Shown here one piece after another: positions 36,148 through 49,620 of a DNA stretch of 64,000 nucleotides (positions are counted from its first letter, which is position 1; each line of letters begins with the position of its first letter). This DNA is from Zelopaecilomyces penicillatus (Eukaryota > Ascomycota > Sordariomycetes > Hypocreales > Pseudodiploosporaceae): assembly GCA_005765155.1 (NCBI GenBank), contig VCCP01000001.1:3906001-3970000 (forward strand), in the 5' to 3' direction. A program made the translations under genes and the position numbers. The notes beneath the pieces were generated by a model. That model was not told the origin of the DNA and did not search any database. It was given only the letters and a program-made list of their open reading frames with translations.

Positions 36148-36586
36148 ATAAAAAAATAGAAAAAGATAGAAATGGTGTAGAATAGAGGAGATGAAGAATA
36201 TATAAATGAAGATTATGACTTGGGAATGAATGATGACGTTGCGATGATGTTAGTGCGTATGAATGAGTGTTGCCCAGGCATTAATAGAGACTGGTGGGTG
36301 TCTTGCATACAGTGTAGATGAGTCTTGAGTGGATATCTATTTGGGATACTTGGTGAAGAACATGTCACGTTTGAGTGTGAAAGGGAAAGAGAAGACTGTT
36401 TGTGTGTGTGTGTGATGCAATGTATTATTCATTATATTAGATGCTAATCTCGCCGCACTCTTTTGTGCAAGTAGACTGCTATTTCTTCCTCATGTCCTCT
36501 GTCTACCCCAATTTTTGTCTATAACCCGTGTCCATCTAAAAACCAAAAACTCTCTATCAAAAGGGGGTATTGTGGTTGCTCGTTGT

Positions 36587-36617
<31 letters not shown>

Positions 36618-36743
36618 ATAAATTCACTTTTAAGCGCCGTTTGTCGTTGTTGTGTGTGTGTGTATCCCATTATCCATTCATGTTTGTGTGTGTGTATGTG
36701 CTCGTTCTCAAACTCTTCTCTCTTCTCTCTTCTGTCTATGCAT
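36148..36743. other. Intergenic with TG microsatellites
   Basis: About 600 nt lie between two convergent genes. Short TG runs are present near 36402-36414, at 36591-36617, near 36650 and near 36685. No gene is visible. Confidence 0.5.
36591..36617. repeat. (TG)n microsatellite
   Basis: This is a perfect TG run of about 27 nt, one of several TG tracts between 36.4 and 38.4 kb (others near 36650, 37045-37076 and 38400-38420). Confidence 0.9.
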
Positions 36744-36986
36744 TTACAGCAGAGACATGGGGAGGCGCAGCTGAGTGGTGACAACGGCGGCCTTGTAGCT
36801 GGCGCGAGACTTTTTGGGGAGCTTCTCCTGGTTGTTGTCTGCGGCAGCAGGGGCGGAGGTCTGGATGACATGGGGCAAGACTGCTGCTGCTCTGGTGTCG
36901 ACGGAGTTTTTGCGGCTGCTGGCAGCGCTGGTGGTGGTGCTGGAAGGCATGGAGGCCTTGAAGTAGATGAGGTCGTCGATGAACAT
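36744..36986 (-). CDS. Putative small basic Ser/Ala-rich protein
   Basis: This is an 80-codon ORF starting at the ATG at 36986 in good context (TTCAAAATG). The same frame stays open far upstream, but the upstream part translates promoter-like CA/CT repeats, so I begin at this ATG. The N-terminus MFIDDLIYFKASMPSS is amphipathic. The middle is Ser/Ala/Thr-rich with RKNS, a possible phosphorylation site. Near the C-terminus there is a basic KLPKKSRASYK block. It is not a family I can name and it has no signal peptide or TM segment. A minus-strand TATA box lies about 145 nt upstream with a CT/CA-rich leader between, which is the typical fungal layout and the main support for it being real. Confidence 0.4.
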   Translation of the reverse strand: MFIDDLIYFKASMPSSTTTSAASSRKNSVDTRAAAVLPHVIQTSAPAAADNNQEKLPKKSRASYKAAVVTTQLRLPMSLL

Positions 36987-37127
36987 TTTGAAGTGTGTGG
37001 GAAGTAGTAGAGCAGAGTAGAGTAGAGTAGAGAGACTTGGTTGAGTGTGTGTGAGTGTGTGTGTGAGTGTGTGTGTTGATGCTGATGATGGCTCTTTCAA
37101 AACCAAGAAGCCATCCAGCCCAACTCC

Positions 37128-37136
37128 TTTATATAT
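37128..37136 (-). promoter_or_regulatory. TATA box upstream of the 36744-36986 gene
   Basis: On the minus strand the sequence reads TATATAAAG, about 145 nt upstream of the ATG at 36986. It is the clearest TATA consensus near any of the small genes in the window. Confidence 0.45.
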
Positions 37137-40100
37137 CTTTTTCAAAAAAGGAGGCCTTGTATACAAAGTACTTCCCAAACCCACGACGAAGCTTCTTGAT
37201 CCGTCGATTTCCATCATGAAAATTCTCTTCCGGCATCCCTGCACACACACACGTTTTCCTTGTTTTTCGTTCTCTTTTACAAATTGAATTGGAGCCCCCA
37301 TGCCCCTTGCCAACTTTTGTTCGCCGCGCGCGTGTAGCAAAATGTGTGTGTCATGGGTTGCCATTCCATGGGTTACATTCTCTTTTGTCGATACCCGCAC
37401 ACTGCCGCTTTGCCGCCCCGGTAGTGTGTGGGCCCTACCAAAGAAAAGAAAAAAAGAAAACTCTTTACACACAAATGTACGGTGTGTTGTGTCCTGATTT
37501 GTTTTGCAGGTTTTTTTTCGTTGCAACCCGGCCGGAAGTGGGAATTTGAGAAGTGGAGACATCGGGATCCACTCCGGTGACCCGAGTTCCGACTCTGGCC
37601 CACCCTTTTTACCAGCCACACCACAATCGTGATTACTGGCCAATCATGGGCTGTCCACCGTCCAGTCAGTGGGGGTGCAGTGTTCTAATTGGTCGCCTAG
37701 CTTGAGGCGAAGCAAGGAGAAAAATTTCAGGTACCATCAGCCCCACCCAACCATTTCCTTGCCTTGGACCTGAGGATCTCGAAACCTCGACGTTTTTCTT
37801 CGCCGAACGGGCAAGAACGACGGGGGCCATGTAATGAAATACGTAAGAAGTGTATCCGTAACAGCTCAGCCTGACAAACGGTCCTCTTTCCACCCTGATG
37901 TATGGCTTTGTTATTAATAGGTTTTTGCAGGGCTGAGGGAACTTATTTTGCACCACCACCACGGTTTATACCCAAATAGACAAACAAGAGGCAACCCACA
38001 TGGGCGGGTCAGGGCATTGGGCAATTCTGACAGGTGATTGATTTACCTGTTTGTTCCTATGGAGAATGAATACGTACACATGTCAATATAACAAGGACCC
38101 ACGCGGGAATCGACGGGTTAAGCTTTTTTTTTAATTGTGTAATTGTCTCCAGTGTAAAAGTGGGAGATTCAGGTATGACAGGTGAAATGTAACAGGCCTC
38201 ATTTACTGTAACTGTACTTGTTATTATCTATGATACTCGAGTATTGGTGTTGTCTTGCTCTCACCATGGCCACACATGTAAGCGGCAAACCCAAGTGTGT
38301 ACACGATATGTATGAATGCCATGCTGCAGAAAACTCTTCCCTCTACTGTTCCGTCTATGTTAGCGTAAAGCCGTAAGATGCAGGAACCACGCCATCAGCA
38401 TGTGTGTGTGTGTGTGTGTGATGCCCAATCGATGCCACCACGATCCGTCCCTGCAGGCGCCTTCACTCGGGTAGTTGAGCCGCAATGCTTGTCGTGCGCC
38501 GCCAAGAAAAAGTCACAGCTTCATCATCATCTTCTTCTTCTTCTTCTTCTTCTTTCCATCCATGTATCCAATCGTGGCTGGCCCAACAACACCGAGACCG
38601 AGACCAGGGGGCTCTGAACTGAAGTTTCGAATGTACGAGAGCGGTTACAAATGGATTCCTAAAAAAAGACCCAGTACGACAGTCACACACGCCCGCTGCT
38701 GTTGGATCCACTGACTCAAGAGAGAGAGAAAAAAATTGCTGTTCTATTGCTTTTATTATGGATCTTGAAGAGTTTGAGGATACGTACCGATAAAATCAGA
38801 AAATACAACTTACCTAGTACTAGGGGGAAAGGAAAATATGTGTGTGTGTGGAAATCATCGGCTCAACGGCCAACGGCCAAGTGACGTAATCTTTTCTTGC
38901 CATGACGAAGAGTGGGAAAAGCGGCAAACTGCGGCCTCTGCGAAATCATGTTTTACGTGCGAGTCCCATTTTTGGAGTATCGTGAAAATAGGTAGTCAGA
39001 ACTCCCCGGTTGACTGTGACTTTATTTTATTTTCATTTTTTGGAACGATTTGTTTTTGTGTTACCAATCATCCGCTTGCCTTTTTTGTTGAGTCACAAAA
39101 TACCTGCTTACAAGGCCTTGCAAAGCACAATGCGTCTTCACAACACACAGAACAAATGTAATTAATATTTGCCTTTTAAGAGGCATTGGCTTGAATCAAA
39201 GCATAGTATAATAGTGGCTGATTCTTTACATATACATAATACATCCTCCCCAACTCATGACCACACGGGTATTCAGAATCACTGCCCAGGCAGCAGAGGC
39301 AAAGCTTGCGAGCCCCTTTTTCCTTTTCCCTTATGAGGGCAAGTCCCAGTTATGTTCATGGTGTGATCCAGGACGGAACCCAATGCATGAACAAAACTCG
39401 GCGAGGACAAAGAGAACGGAACAAAAGGGGAAGGCTGCCGAAGCGAGCGATTCAACCACATAGATGACCATCGGAACAAACCCGTCTTTGGGCCGTAACA
39501 CAATGGAGCCACATCCCACAGGTAATAATACCTTGCAAGTAGAAAAACTTTACACGTAGACATTATTGGTTGCATTGTTCCCGTCTGTATGCAGCTTCTA
39601 CCCTCCTCCGTCCTGATCCCGCCGGGACATCATCACGCATGCACTGCCGATCAAGAGAAAGAAAAATCAATAATGTACAGTAACAAATGCAGGTTATTCT
39701 TGTTTTCTGGTGGATCTTGTAACCCTATCATTTCTTATGGGTGGTGCTATTGATGTCCGTTGTTGTGCTTTGCAAATCACCTTTGTAACAGGGCAATTCC
39801 TAGCTTTGACCCATAAATCGTTGCTCGCTGGCCATTTATCATTGAATGAGCGATGATAGACATAAATTCTAGGTTGAGTATCTGGGAACTTCAAGCACAT
39901 CATTCATTCATGTGCACAAAGAATGCATTCGCCGTCCATTGCATTCCGCTCACCTCAGCAAATGGTTAGACCCATCCACAACGCGAGCACAAACGTCAAT
40001 GTATTCTTAGTATTTACTGCAATTCCATGATCTTTCATGCAGGAAGTTAAGTTCATCAAACTTGCCATGCTGAACATTGGTGAGTTGCTGGGCCTGATTC

Positions 40101-43100
40101 AAGCTCGAAGAAACAAGCATAACTTTTACCATCTCCTATGGTAGTCCTCATACACTCTCAAGATGCCTTCAGCAAGACCTGAACTGCGATGCCAAAATTT
40201 TCGCTACTCAAGCATACAAAGTAGCCGTAGATGTTAATGGGATGGTGATTAGGAGCTCCAAGTTACAGCTTGGAGCAGACATAACCCAGCAAATCGCGTC
40301 ATTTTAACAATTGCAAAGGCTAGTAAGCGTTTTGCATTATGTCTCTTCACGCTGGCGAGCCTGTAACTACTGATAGCAACACGGTATTTGCCAAATTAAA
40401 TTGCCTTCCACACGTTTGATCCAGGGTTTGTCCACTCGATGATCAGGGAATCGCAGATTCCTATTTTTTCTGCAGCAACTCAAGGCTTAGATTGAATAGA
40501 CAAGTAATTACAAAGCTTGGCTGGGTTTCCCAAAGGTTGGAGCATTTGACTTGGAAGTAGTAGCTCACTTCTTGAAAGTCTCATGTCTGTCTGACGAGCT
40601 TCTTCATGGTGAGAAGTGAAATTGCGCGCCTATAGTCAATCCTACAAATATATCTCCAGATGTTCGTATCCTATTGTATCCTATTGAACAAACAAGTTTC
40701 CCCAAGACATGCTAATTCTCAACTCTACCATCATACTACTCACATCATTACCGTTACACTTGGCTGCACTGACACCACCTATATAGACATGAGTTATAAC
40801 CACGCCAATGCAGTTTCCCCTCCAAAGGCTACAAGATCTGCATGTCGATCCGCTGACTCGGTTCCCACAACTAACATCTCATAGCCAGCGATCCGATCTG
40901 GGGCCAATCCATGAGAAGATCAGTCTTTTTCCCTCTCTCTCTCTTTCAACACACACCCCCTAGTATTGGCGGTGCTTTGCCCCCTTTGACAGTCTCCATA
41001 CTGTACAATAATGCAGAGCAAGAGCCCCCTCCCACATTTGCGCTGCTGATCCGGACCTCGCCGTGTGGTTGATAAGATGGCATGCCGGCATTCGGGGGGG
41101 GGGATCCCCTCATTCAAATAACGTTTTCCCCGCATGGCATGTATAATTGCAAGACCTCCTTTTTTAGCAGTATATTTGCCCTAACTTATAGCCCTGTGGC
41201 TTACATATTCTTGTGAAAGAGGCCGCCCATTGCTAGGGAAATCGCCATCGAGAGTCACTCTGGGCAGCCGAAGCAAGCTTTAAAGTGACGTGATGTTGCC
41301 ATGTAAGTGAGAAATGGTCGAAACAGGATTGGATCGTCAAAGATTGAGATACATGCCGCTTTGGCCCTAATAACGCTCATCTTTCTTTCATACTCCACGA
41401 GTCACTCAGTCGATAATGTCCGACTACTCTATGCAAACGAGCATTCGGCACTCTTTCGTCATTCATAGAGAGGAATAATAAGGCAAATATAACCAGTGAA
41501 TACCATTTTCTTGACACAAACACTCACCGCGTTTTCACATGTATGTCAGTGCCATGCCCTGGTTTAACTGTATAGGTAGACTATACTACCAAATTCCGTT
41601 GTAATGTTCCTCTGGGAGGGGGGGTTGTCCTGACAAAAGCTAACAAACGCTCTCGTTCTGACGCTTCTAATAGCCATTCTAGAGAGACTGGTAGGTTCAA
41701 AGGAGGGAAAGCATATATTTAGAGATGGTACAAAAGAAGCACAAAAACACATTGTAACAAGACGGAAATATGTCAACCAGGGCACATCATCATGTTAAAT
41801 GACATTCCATGTATTTCCAAGTTTTCCCGACCAATAGCAACAAGACCTATCAATTAGTCGCAGATGATACGGCCATGACTTGGGGTCATGATCAGCCCCC
41901 TCTATTCAGAACTCCGGGATAATAACAGAAGATGTCGATAGATTGTGCTAAATGAATACCTGATCATTGGATACGTCAAAGTTCAACGTTTAGGACTAGC
42001 CACAACAATAAAATATCCTCGCCATCCGCTATCAATTATTAATGGAGTAGAAAAGAAAAGAGGCAACGCTCTGGAGATTTGAGCACATATATTTATAGGT
42101 AAGAGAGGATGGGGAAAAGGCTTACATCCCATACTGACAAAACCTCCATGCTGAATGTCGAAGACAGTAGTTTAGGTCAACACTCGAATACCTCATCTAA
42201 AAAGATGTTTTTGATGTGTTGGAGCTTATAATCAAAGTTTCTTGCCGAGTCCAGACACCATCTATCTGCGAAAGGTGTATTGCAAACCAACTTCGTCGGT
42301 AGGCATAGCTTCCATCTCAATGATGTAAGGGAATCGCATTCGCAACCTCGTCAAACATCCAGCTCACTCCACTCACTTCATCAATATACAAGTATCACTA
42401 CCCCGATGCCATTTCCAATCGTTATACTAACCAAGGAGTAGATCTATTTCCGTCGAGACTCTTCTAAATCTATAAATGTTCTACTACAGGCCGGTAACTC
42501 AAATCCCAAGCAGGATATCTTATTGCAGATAATCAACACAGACATCAATGTTTTTGTGGCTGTCGCAACATCAGACACTGCGCTACTGTGCTTGCTTGGT
42601 TTTCTTTGACTGCATTGCCTCTCAAGGCAAAAAGACAAGAAGGGAGTAGGGTAGGCTTGGAGTTTGGTAGGCCAACACTGTCGACATGACGAGAACAGAG
42701 TTTACATGGTAAGGCGAGACTGTGGATGCCGGTCAGGCGATTATGGATGGAGCAACAACATGCCTCGTCCAATGATGCGAATACAAAGGTCCACTGAGGA
42801 CGGAAGGCTCGGTTCCAGGAGCCCCACATGCATCCATCCCGCGCATGCACATGTAGGTGTAATAGCTGCTAGACTGTCGTGTCTCAGACGGTTTTGGGTA
42901 ACTACCACTCTACTTCCATGATGATTCGAATCTTCTTATAAACAGACTACTCCTGGGTTTGGTCGCTTTTCACCTTGCTTGCTCAAGATAGTGAGGAACA
43001 GAGGCAGTCTTGCTTCAAACGAGGAGGACGAGAGGAAAAGAAAGGAAAAACGTAGTAAAGTACAGATACCTGATCAACGACCAGCAAAAGTATCTATGGT

Positions 43101-44263
43101 GTTTTGAACAAAAGGGGGACAAATACAATGAGTATGGCCTCTTGGTATGATCTTTTAGCAAAACGACGGCGAATAGAGAGAGTCTAAGGCTCGACTGGCA
43201 GTCCGTCAAAGGGCAAACACGTGTTCTATGCGGGCGTGTTGATGCCGCATGCCTCAATTCACCTCTGCCGGTAAATTATATGGTCCAATAAGGGTATCAA
43301 ATAGGTGCGACCCGTCATCTACAGCAGATGTTGCAGATGGGTGTGTCGTAGCCTCCAGGTGTAGTATGTAATCGAATTCAAGCCATTCCATTAATTTTCG
43401 CCCTGGCCTGAAGAACTGGCGATAGGCATGGTGAATATCAAAGATGAAAGGGGGGAGGGGGTGGCCCGTGTGGGGGAAGGAAGGGAACATCTGGACTCGG
43501 CATTTGGCTGGGGAATTAGACTGGTGGGGAGGATTTAATGTTAAAGCTCTCCCGTGAAACACCATGGGGTAACTGAGAATCCGGGGAACCAACCGGGCAT
43601 GGGTTACACGTCCTAGGCTTTAGGGAAAGCAAAACCAATGGAGACTAAATTGTTACCTAACGGATTTCCAGGGTTGAAGCACACACCGCTGCACATGGCA
43701 GAGTCCATTTGGGGTCTCGTGATAGCCTCAACCACGCTCGGTAATCATGTTTAATATTGCTGTAATTAGCCCGTTCCGAATCCCGAGATGCCGCGCGGCT
43801 CTAACAGCAACACTGTCCCTATGAAGGATATCAGAGCGGAATTGGATCAAAGCCTGCGATGGTAGAATTCTACACAATTGATATTACTCGGTAAGCCTAG
43901 ATTTAGCATCATATGGTACTGCCGATTGATCCTCTTGTTGACTCGTAACAATAGTTTGGGCTGCTACTGGTGGACATACAAGGGAGAAAGTGGCTGCAAG
44001 CAAAGAAAGCCCCTTGTAGTTAACTAAAATGTTCAGGAATGGCGGTGATGCCATCGTGAAGTGAGAAATCCAACGTGGTGGCGGTTCAACATTAGGAATC
44101 AATCGGTGAAGCACCACTTCTAGGGCATGTACTCCCAAGTACTGCATGTACATACCAATTGCACGGAGTGTAAAAATAGTATGCTGAAACTCCGGGGAAC
44201 GGTATCGATTGGAGAATGCTTAGCATGGCCAGTACATTGAAAGAAAGGGGGTCTTGGTAGCAG

Positions 44264-44290
44264 GGTGGCCTGGTGGCCTGGTGGCCTGGT
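44264..44290. repeat. 8-bp tandem repeat GGTGGCCT x3.4
   Basis: Three perfect units plus a partial fourth lie in non-coding sequence. Confidence 0.9.
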
Positions 44291-45157
44291 TTGCGTGCGT
44301 ATTGGTGAGATGAGGCGCTGTAGGCTTGTACGTAAAACTGCACCTGAAAAAGAGGTCTTTGCGCGGACATCGTGACTTTCCATTCTTCTCATCCGCAGGG
44401 GCTTTTGCAAGCATCATGGCACAGAAACACTGCTAGTGGCACCATTGAGTACGTACCTCGCAAAATGTAGCACCTATGGATAAAGGGGCTCGTTTTTGTT
44501 GGTTTTCTGCCGTCCTCGTGACGGCACAGTGCCGACGTGAGACGGTGTCCCCTAGTTGTCATTAGTACAGTACGTAGACGGTGGAGCGTCGTCAAGGGCG
44601 GGGTGCAGCAGGCGTGTGAGTGAGTTACTGCACACACTCAACACAGGAATTAGTAGTAGTTGATGGTCATTGCGCCGATGCTAGGGCCAAAACTTCATGT
44701 ACGACTCACGAGGCGTGCGGGTAGTTGGAGGTGGCTTCTGAACGGTTTCCATCGTGTTTCTTTGGTCCTCCCACCCTCAAGTGTTGGGGAAAGGATTTGG
44801 GGCAACGCTAAGGAGACTTGTAATAGGGTCGGCCTTTGGTACTGTACCGAGTATCAGTTACCGACCAAGAATGCCAGACCTTGCATTTCTGAAGTGATCC
44901 TGCGACTCCAAACTAACCAAGCGAAACTGGGCGTTTTTGTAGAGGATAGGGTAGCTCATGTTCACATAACGGCGGACGATGAATCTAGCAGGTTATTGTT
45001 GGTCGAACTGATACTGTGAATGTATGCAAACGGTGCACAAGCCTAAATTTACTAGTGCAGGTAACAAGTCAACCTGTGCCACCCAACCAGAGCCCTGGCC
45101 CGGTCCGGCATCGACGGAAAACGCTGTTGAGGCAAGATCCTGGATCGATCAAGTAAT

Positions 45158-45205
45158 CTGGGGGTAATAGAAACCACCGGCTGAGAAAGCTGGGGGTAAT
45201 AGAAA
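45158..45205. repeat. 16-bp direct repeat CTGGGGGTAATAGAAA
   Basis: There are two perfect copies, at 45158-45173 and 45190-45205. They sit at the edge of a GC-rich patch (about 45080-45330) that stands out from its surroundings. The function is unknown. Confidence 0.85.
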
Positions 45206-48200
45206 TCGCCTTTCGGGGCTGCCGGCCGACCCCTTTGGCTACTCCAGTGGGGTCAGCCGATGTGGCCCTCCCCCGACGGGGCCCGGAGGTGGAGACTCCA
45301 GTCCGAACCGAAGTGCTGGCTTGGCTTCTGCTTGGTTCTTTCCTGCATGTAGCATTTTGAAGAAAATTTCTTCGCATTCCCACAATGTAATTGGATACTC
45401 ATGTCGTCAGGCAGAACCATGTAAAACGCAAACAGGAACTACACCAGTACCAAAATGTACTTTGCTTACATCGACTGGAGATCAGAAAGGGGAGGCGTAA
45501 TGTATACAGTAGGAAGCCAGATGAATCTTTTGATATAAACATAGTACCTACTTGCAGAGGGGATAAAACATGGAATGAAAAGCCACACATGCATGTGTGA
45601 GGAAGGGTAGGCAAAACAGGTGTAGAATACACGTTTTGCTACAGATGCAGTTATACAAACCGATAGAATGGGGTTGTGTGCAAGGGTGGTATGTACAGTG
45701 CGAATGATGAATGCAGAAGCCCATCCTCTCACCGTCCTGCATAGCGGTCTGTAACTGTGAATATGCGAATTCTCCGCATGTCTCACTAACATCAGAGGGC
45801 TCTTTTGTTTTGCTGTCCACTTGGCCATTGAACCCGACTGGAGGGACTTGGGGTGGCTGAGAATGCTTAATGTTGGGCAACTGGAAACACACCCAGAGAA
45901 AATAGAAAAAATCAATTCTGCCCCTTGCTCAAAGTTCGGTTCTCAGGCTGTTGGATCTGACACAAGAGGCGGTCGGGAGGTAAACAAAAGGGAAGACGTG
46001 GAAAAAGGAAGTAAGGTACTGCTAACCTTGAACTAGCATGTTGCCAACAGGCCCGGGAGAGACAAGCGAGATCGCATTGTGGAGTGTATATGTCAGGTGA
46101 TACCTAATGGTCAATTTCGACCCCAGCGGAAGGGTGCAAAACTGATTGTTTGTTGTGAGAACCCCTACTCGTGCTGAAAACCGACACTGGTACGTAGTAA
46201 GAGCCTGGCGGCGGCTATTTTCTTCGGCAGTGCGGTCCCGATACTTTGTATTTTGCATTTACGAGAAGGAGGCGAAGCACTCGTAATTAGTAGTACTTCC
46301 TTTTCGCCAACCTTGCATTTGCCACGATAACTTCCTAATAATAGGGTTCGTGCTTTTACGTGGCTCCGTCAGCGCCAAGCCCTTGTCGAGATATTTCTAC
46401 TAGTAGATACAGCTAGATTTTTGCAGAGAATGTCTCTGTAAAATCTCCTGGGGTTGTCCTGATTGTGTTTTTATCACCTTGTTGGTGCCTTGGTGATGCT
46501 ATGCTTTTGGATGAGGTTTCCTCCTGTGATCTTCGAACTCGTGTAGCTGCTCTTTGTAATTTCGTGACCACGAGCCTGATGAATAAAACTGTCGGTTCTG
46601 GGACCGGTTTAGAAGTTGTGCCTTTCCGAAGTCATTGACCTGCCAATTCGCTAGACGCACGTCAGCAGAACATCACATCACACAACGCACACTGGATAAG
46701 TCGATCAATGCAGGTGTGCACACCCAAGCCCCGGGCGGCACCAGCGGGGAAGAGGGAGGGGCGGCGCGGACGGGTTCACTGAACGGGGGCTGTGAGGGGG
46801 AAATTCTCTTCATTGTTGACCCACCGAAGGCGATATACAAGATGAGACAGAGTCGAGACAAGGGAATGAGAGGGGTCTTTGAGGTTATGGTCAAGCTTGC
46901 TGCGCTGGAATGACAATTCAACCGCAAATTGCTTGCCCCCATGCGCATTTACAAAGGTGGTGTAGCCCGCTCCTGGAGCTGTTGGTCTTGCTAGTTGGCC
47001 GGTCAGCAAGCAGAGAAAAATGACTCGCAGCTGCGGCAAAGAGAATGCCAGAAGCGCAATAGACAGCACGTATTGATTGAACGGTGACACAGCAGTGATA
47101 TATGCGTGCTAATGTATGTACGCACGTAATTAGGTAGTATCTCGTCTCGTTTTTAACTTGCGGATGGGGGGAACAAGCGAAGCAGCAAGGGGGTTGTCAA
47201 GGCTGTCTGTCTCCTCCAAAAAGAACACGGGGAGAACAATAGCAGGTGCAGACATGTTGGCAAGCACGAAGCAGAGAGTGGGAGACACCCCTGCAGAGCC
47301 TCGAATAGCCGCCCCAGAAAAAGGTATCCACTATGGGCGTCTAAGCAGTGCAGAAAGGTCGTTACTGGCACTGTACAGAAACATCGAGATGTGTTTGCCA
47401 TCAGTTGTTCCTGTGTCAACGTCTTTCTTTCTCACTAACAAATGGATCGCTACGCACTGGAAGGCCGTCCCATCTGGGTGCTGCAGGCAGTCCTGGCATC
47501 CCGCCCAAAGCATACCCAAGCCGCTTGGCTGCCACACCCATGCATCATTAACAGTGCTAAATGCCGCCCAACTCTCTTGATCGGTTGGTTCCTGAATGCT
47601 GAGCGGTCAGGTACCAGACGCCCGGGCCACAGCTGCTTCCCCATAGGGCATAGCGAGCGGATGTTATTTGGTAATATACTGGTAACTCACATATGCAAGT
47701 TTGGGAGAATTGTGTGATCACGATCGATGCTGGATTTTTTTTTTGCATTTGCATGGTACATCCATCCAGCAAGCCATGCCCACCTCTCCCATGGTTTCTC
47801 TCAGTCATTTATTTGTATTTCGCCGTTGGTGAATGATATTTATACTGCAACCTGAAGCGCATGGATGTTTGAGTCGAGCATGTGTGCATTCTGTAACCAC
47901 ACACGGTGTAGTTTTCTTTACACGTGGATGCGTTTTGTTGGCTCTATTCGTCAACATGTTGTAAGCTACTTCCATGGGACAACTGTCCTGCCTCTTGTCA
48001 ATCACAGGGTCCGCCGCACCTTCCTCACTGCTTGCTCATTAACCTAGGTAGGTACCTACTTGATTGGCAAGTGGCTACGATTGCGACTTGCCTTGAATGG
48101 TCTCATAGCTTGGGCGAATTTGGGTTTACAACTAATTAACGCTATTATGTTATGATGGCCATAGTTCACTTGTCCCCGTGTCCCCGTGTGTTACGGGAGA

Positions 48201-49451
48201 GGCACCCACCGCGCGTTCTTCATAAATTTTTCTTTTTCCTCTCAAGGAAGGGGTGGCGCCTGGCGTGCAGCCTCTCGCTGCACTGTAGGTACGTGTTGGA
48301 TGTATCTATTTGTAGTGCTGGTACGTACCTACCTACAGCACTACTGGCTCTGGGGTTTGTCAGGTATTGATTGGTACTGTACCTACAACGTACCAGGTAG
48401 CATCCCCAAAAAGTCTCTAGAAAAACTCCCCAGGGGCGTCCAGTTCTGGGCCTCACACGGCCCACCGGGGGGGGGGGTGTGTGGGCTTTGGAGGGGTCAC
48501 CAGTCCCGTAATGGAGGGCGAGTGACGGGCTATGGGAATGCGAAAGAAAAGTCTGGGGGTCAGACGGACCAGAGTTACGAAGCCATCCCCAAGCTTCCAG
48601 AGTACTTAAGGCGACCGTCGCCAGGTCCATTGCTGCTCTGCTCTGCTCTGTGACTTTAGTGTGAACATCAAGACCCAATTCTTCTCCTCCTCCTCTCCTC
48701 TCCTCTCCATCTCCTCCAATCCCTCATTTCAACCAGGCCGCATTGATATTGAGAGCTTCTAGCCCCTGGCCAGCTACTCCAATCCCACTTCAACTTGCCC
48801 ATTGTCCCTCCCCCTCGGACATTGCTCCTCCTAGACCGGCCTTGACCCAGACTCTTCCAACGTCAGCTCACGCTCGACTCAATTGACGCGGCTCACACAG
48901 CATTCTCAACTGCTCCGTGCTTTCCGGCAGCTTACGTCCCGAAAAAGGAAACTCAAAAACAGAGGAAATCCTCATTCTCCAGGTTAGTTTGGAAAGTGGT
49001 GTCCCCGACAAGTGGCAATCTGACGCTCGGGCTTGCCCCAACAGCGCTGGTGGTCCTCTCCCTTGTTTTGGGGGTCGGAAGCCAGGATTGAGGCTAGACA
49101 AGAGCATAACTAACACCGAGTGACACAGATTTCACTCCAAAAAGATCCAATTCCTTCTCCAGAAAAACCTTGTCGACTTTCGTCTCGCAACACAATTGCC
49201 TTATCGTTATCGGAGCAGCAACGTTGTCGGACCCTTAATTTTACCCCGCCAAGGTAGCCCCGCCAACCTCAATCGCAAGAACCGATTCTCTTCTACCAGT
49301 ATCATTGTGTATTGGGAAAACACTGAATCATAATAATACCACACGCGAAATTCTCTGAACATACACGCACGTTCAATACTTGATCTTGAAAAAAAAAACA
49401 AGGGTTTTGGAGAGACATACGCGTCTTACCATTCCCAACCTCACATTGCAG

Positions 49452-49585
49452 GTATGTTTCATCAAGAGCCAGCACAGCGCCCCTTGTCCTTCTGCATCAT
49501 CAATAGCTTCTCACCAATTGCCTCAACTGGGAATACAAATCATTAAATTAAACCTGGCTAATGGTTTCGTTGAATAGATTTTCAG
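49452..49585 (+). other. Candidate 5' UTR intron of glutamate dehydrogenase
   Basis: A strong donor (GTATGT at 49452) and an acceptor (TTTTCAG ending at 49585) would remove 134 nt. That includes an in-frame upstream ATG at 49561, leaving the ATG at 49621 as the start. This is inferred from splice consensus only. Confidence 0.35.
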
Positions 49586-49620
49586 GACACACATATTCTA
49601 TTAGAGGAAAACTGCCCAAC

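Larger units (their letters stand above)
36987..49620. other. Very long gene-poor block upstream of glutamate dehydrogenase
   Basis: These 12.6 kb have no ORF longer than about 160 codons outside low-complexity frames and no recognisable protein, tRNA or transposon fragment. Contents are simple repeats near 36.99-38.5 kb, an 8-bp tandem repeat at 44264, a 16-bp direct repeat at 45158/45190 in a GC-rich patch, and GTAGGTACC-type palindromic motifs near 48.0-48.4 kb. From about 48650 the sequence becomes CT-rich and leader-like and is probably the glutamate dehydrogenase promoter and 5' UTR. Long non-coding transcripts are possible but cannot be seen. Confidence 0.55.

Noticed and set aside
36987..37643. 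Upstream two thirds of a 299-codon minus ORF continuous with the 36744-36986 gene
   Set aside because: It translates TATA and CT/CA-repeat leader DNA, with Thr-His repeats. The real start is more likely the ATG at 36986.
48186..48678. Overlapping 155- and 152-codon ORFs on opposite strands
   Set aside because: Both cross a poly-G/C run and GTACC-type repeats, with no family resemblance. Mutually antisense openness suggests chance.
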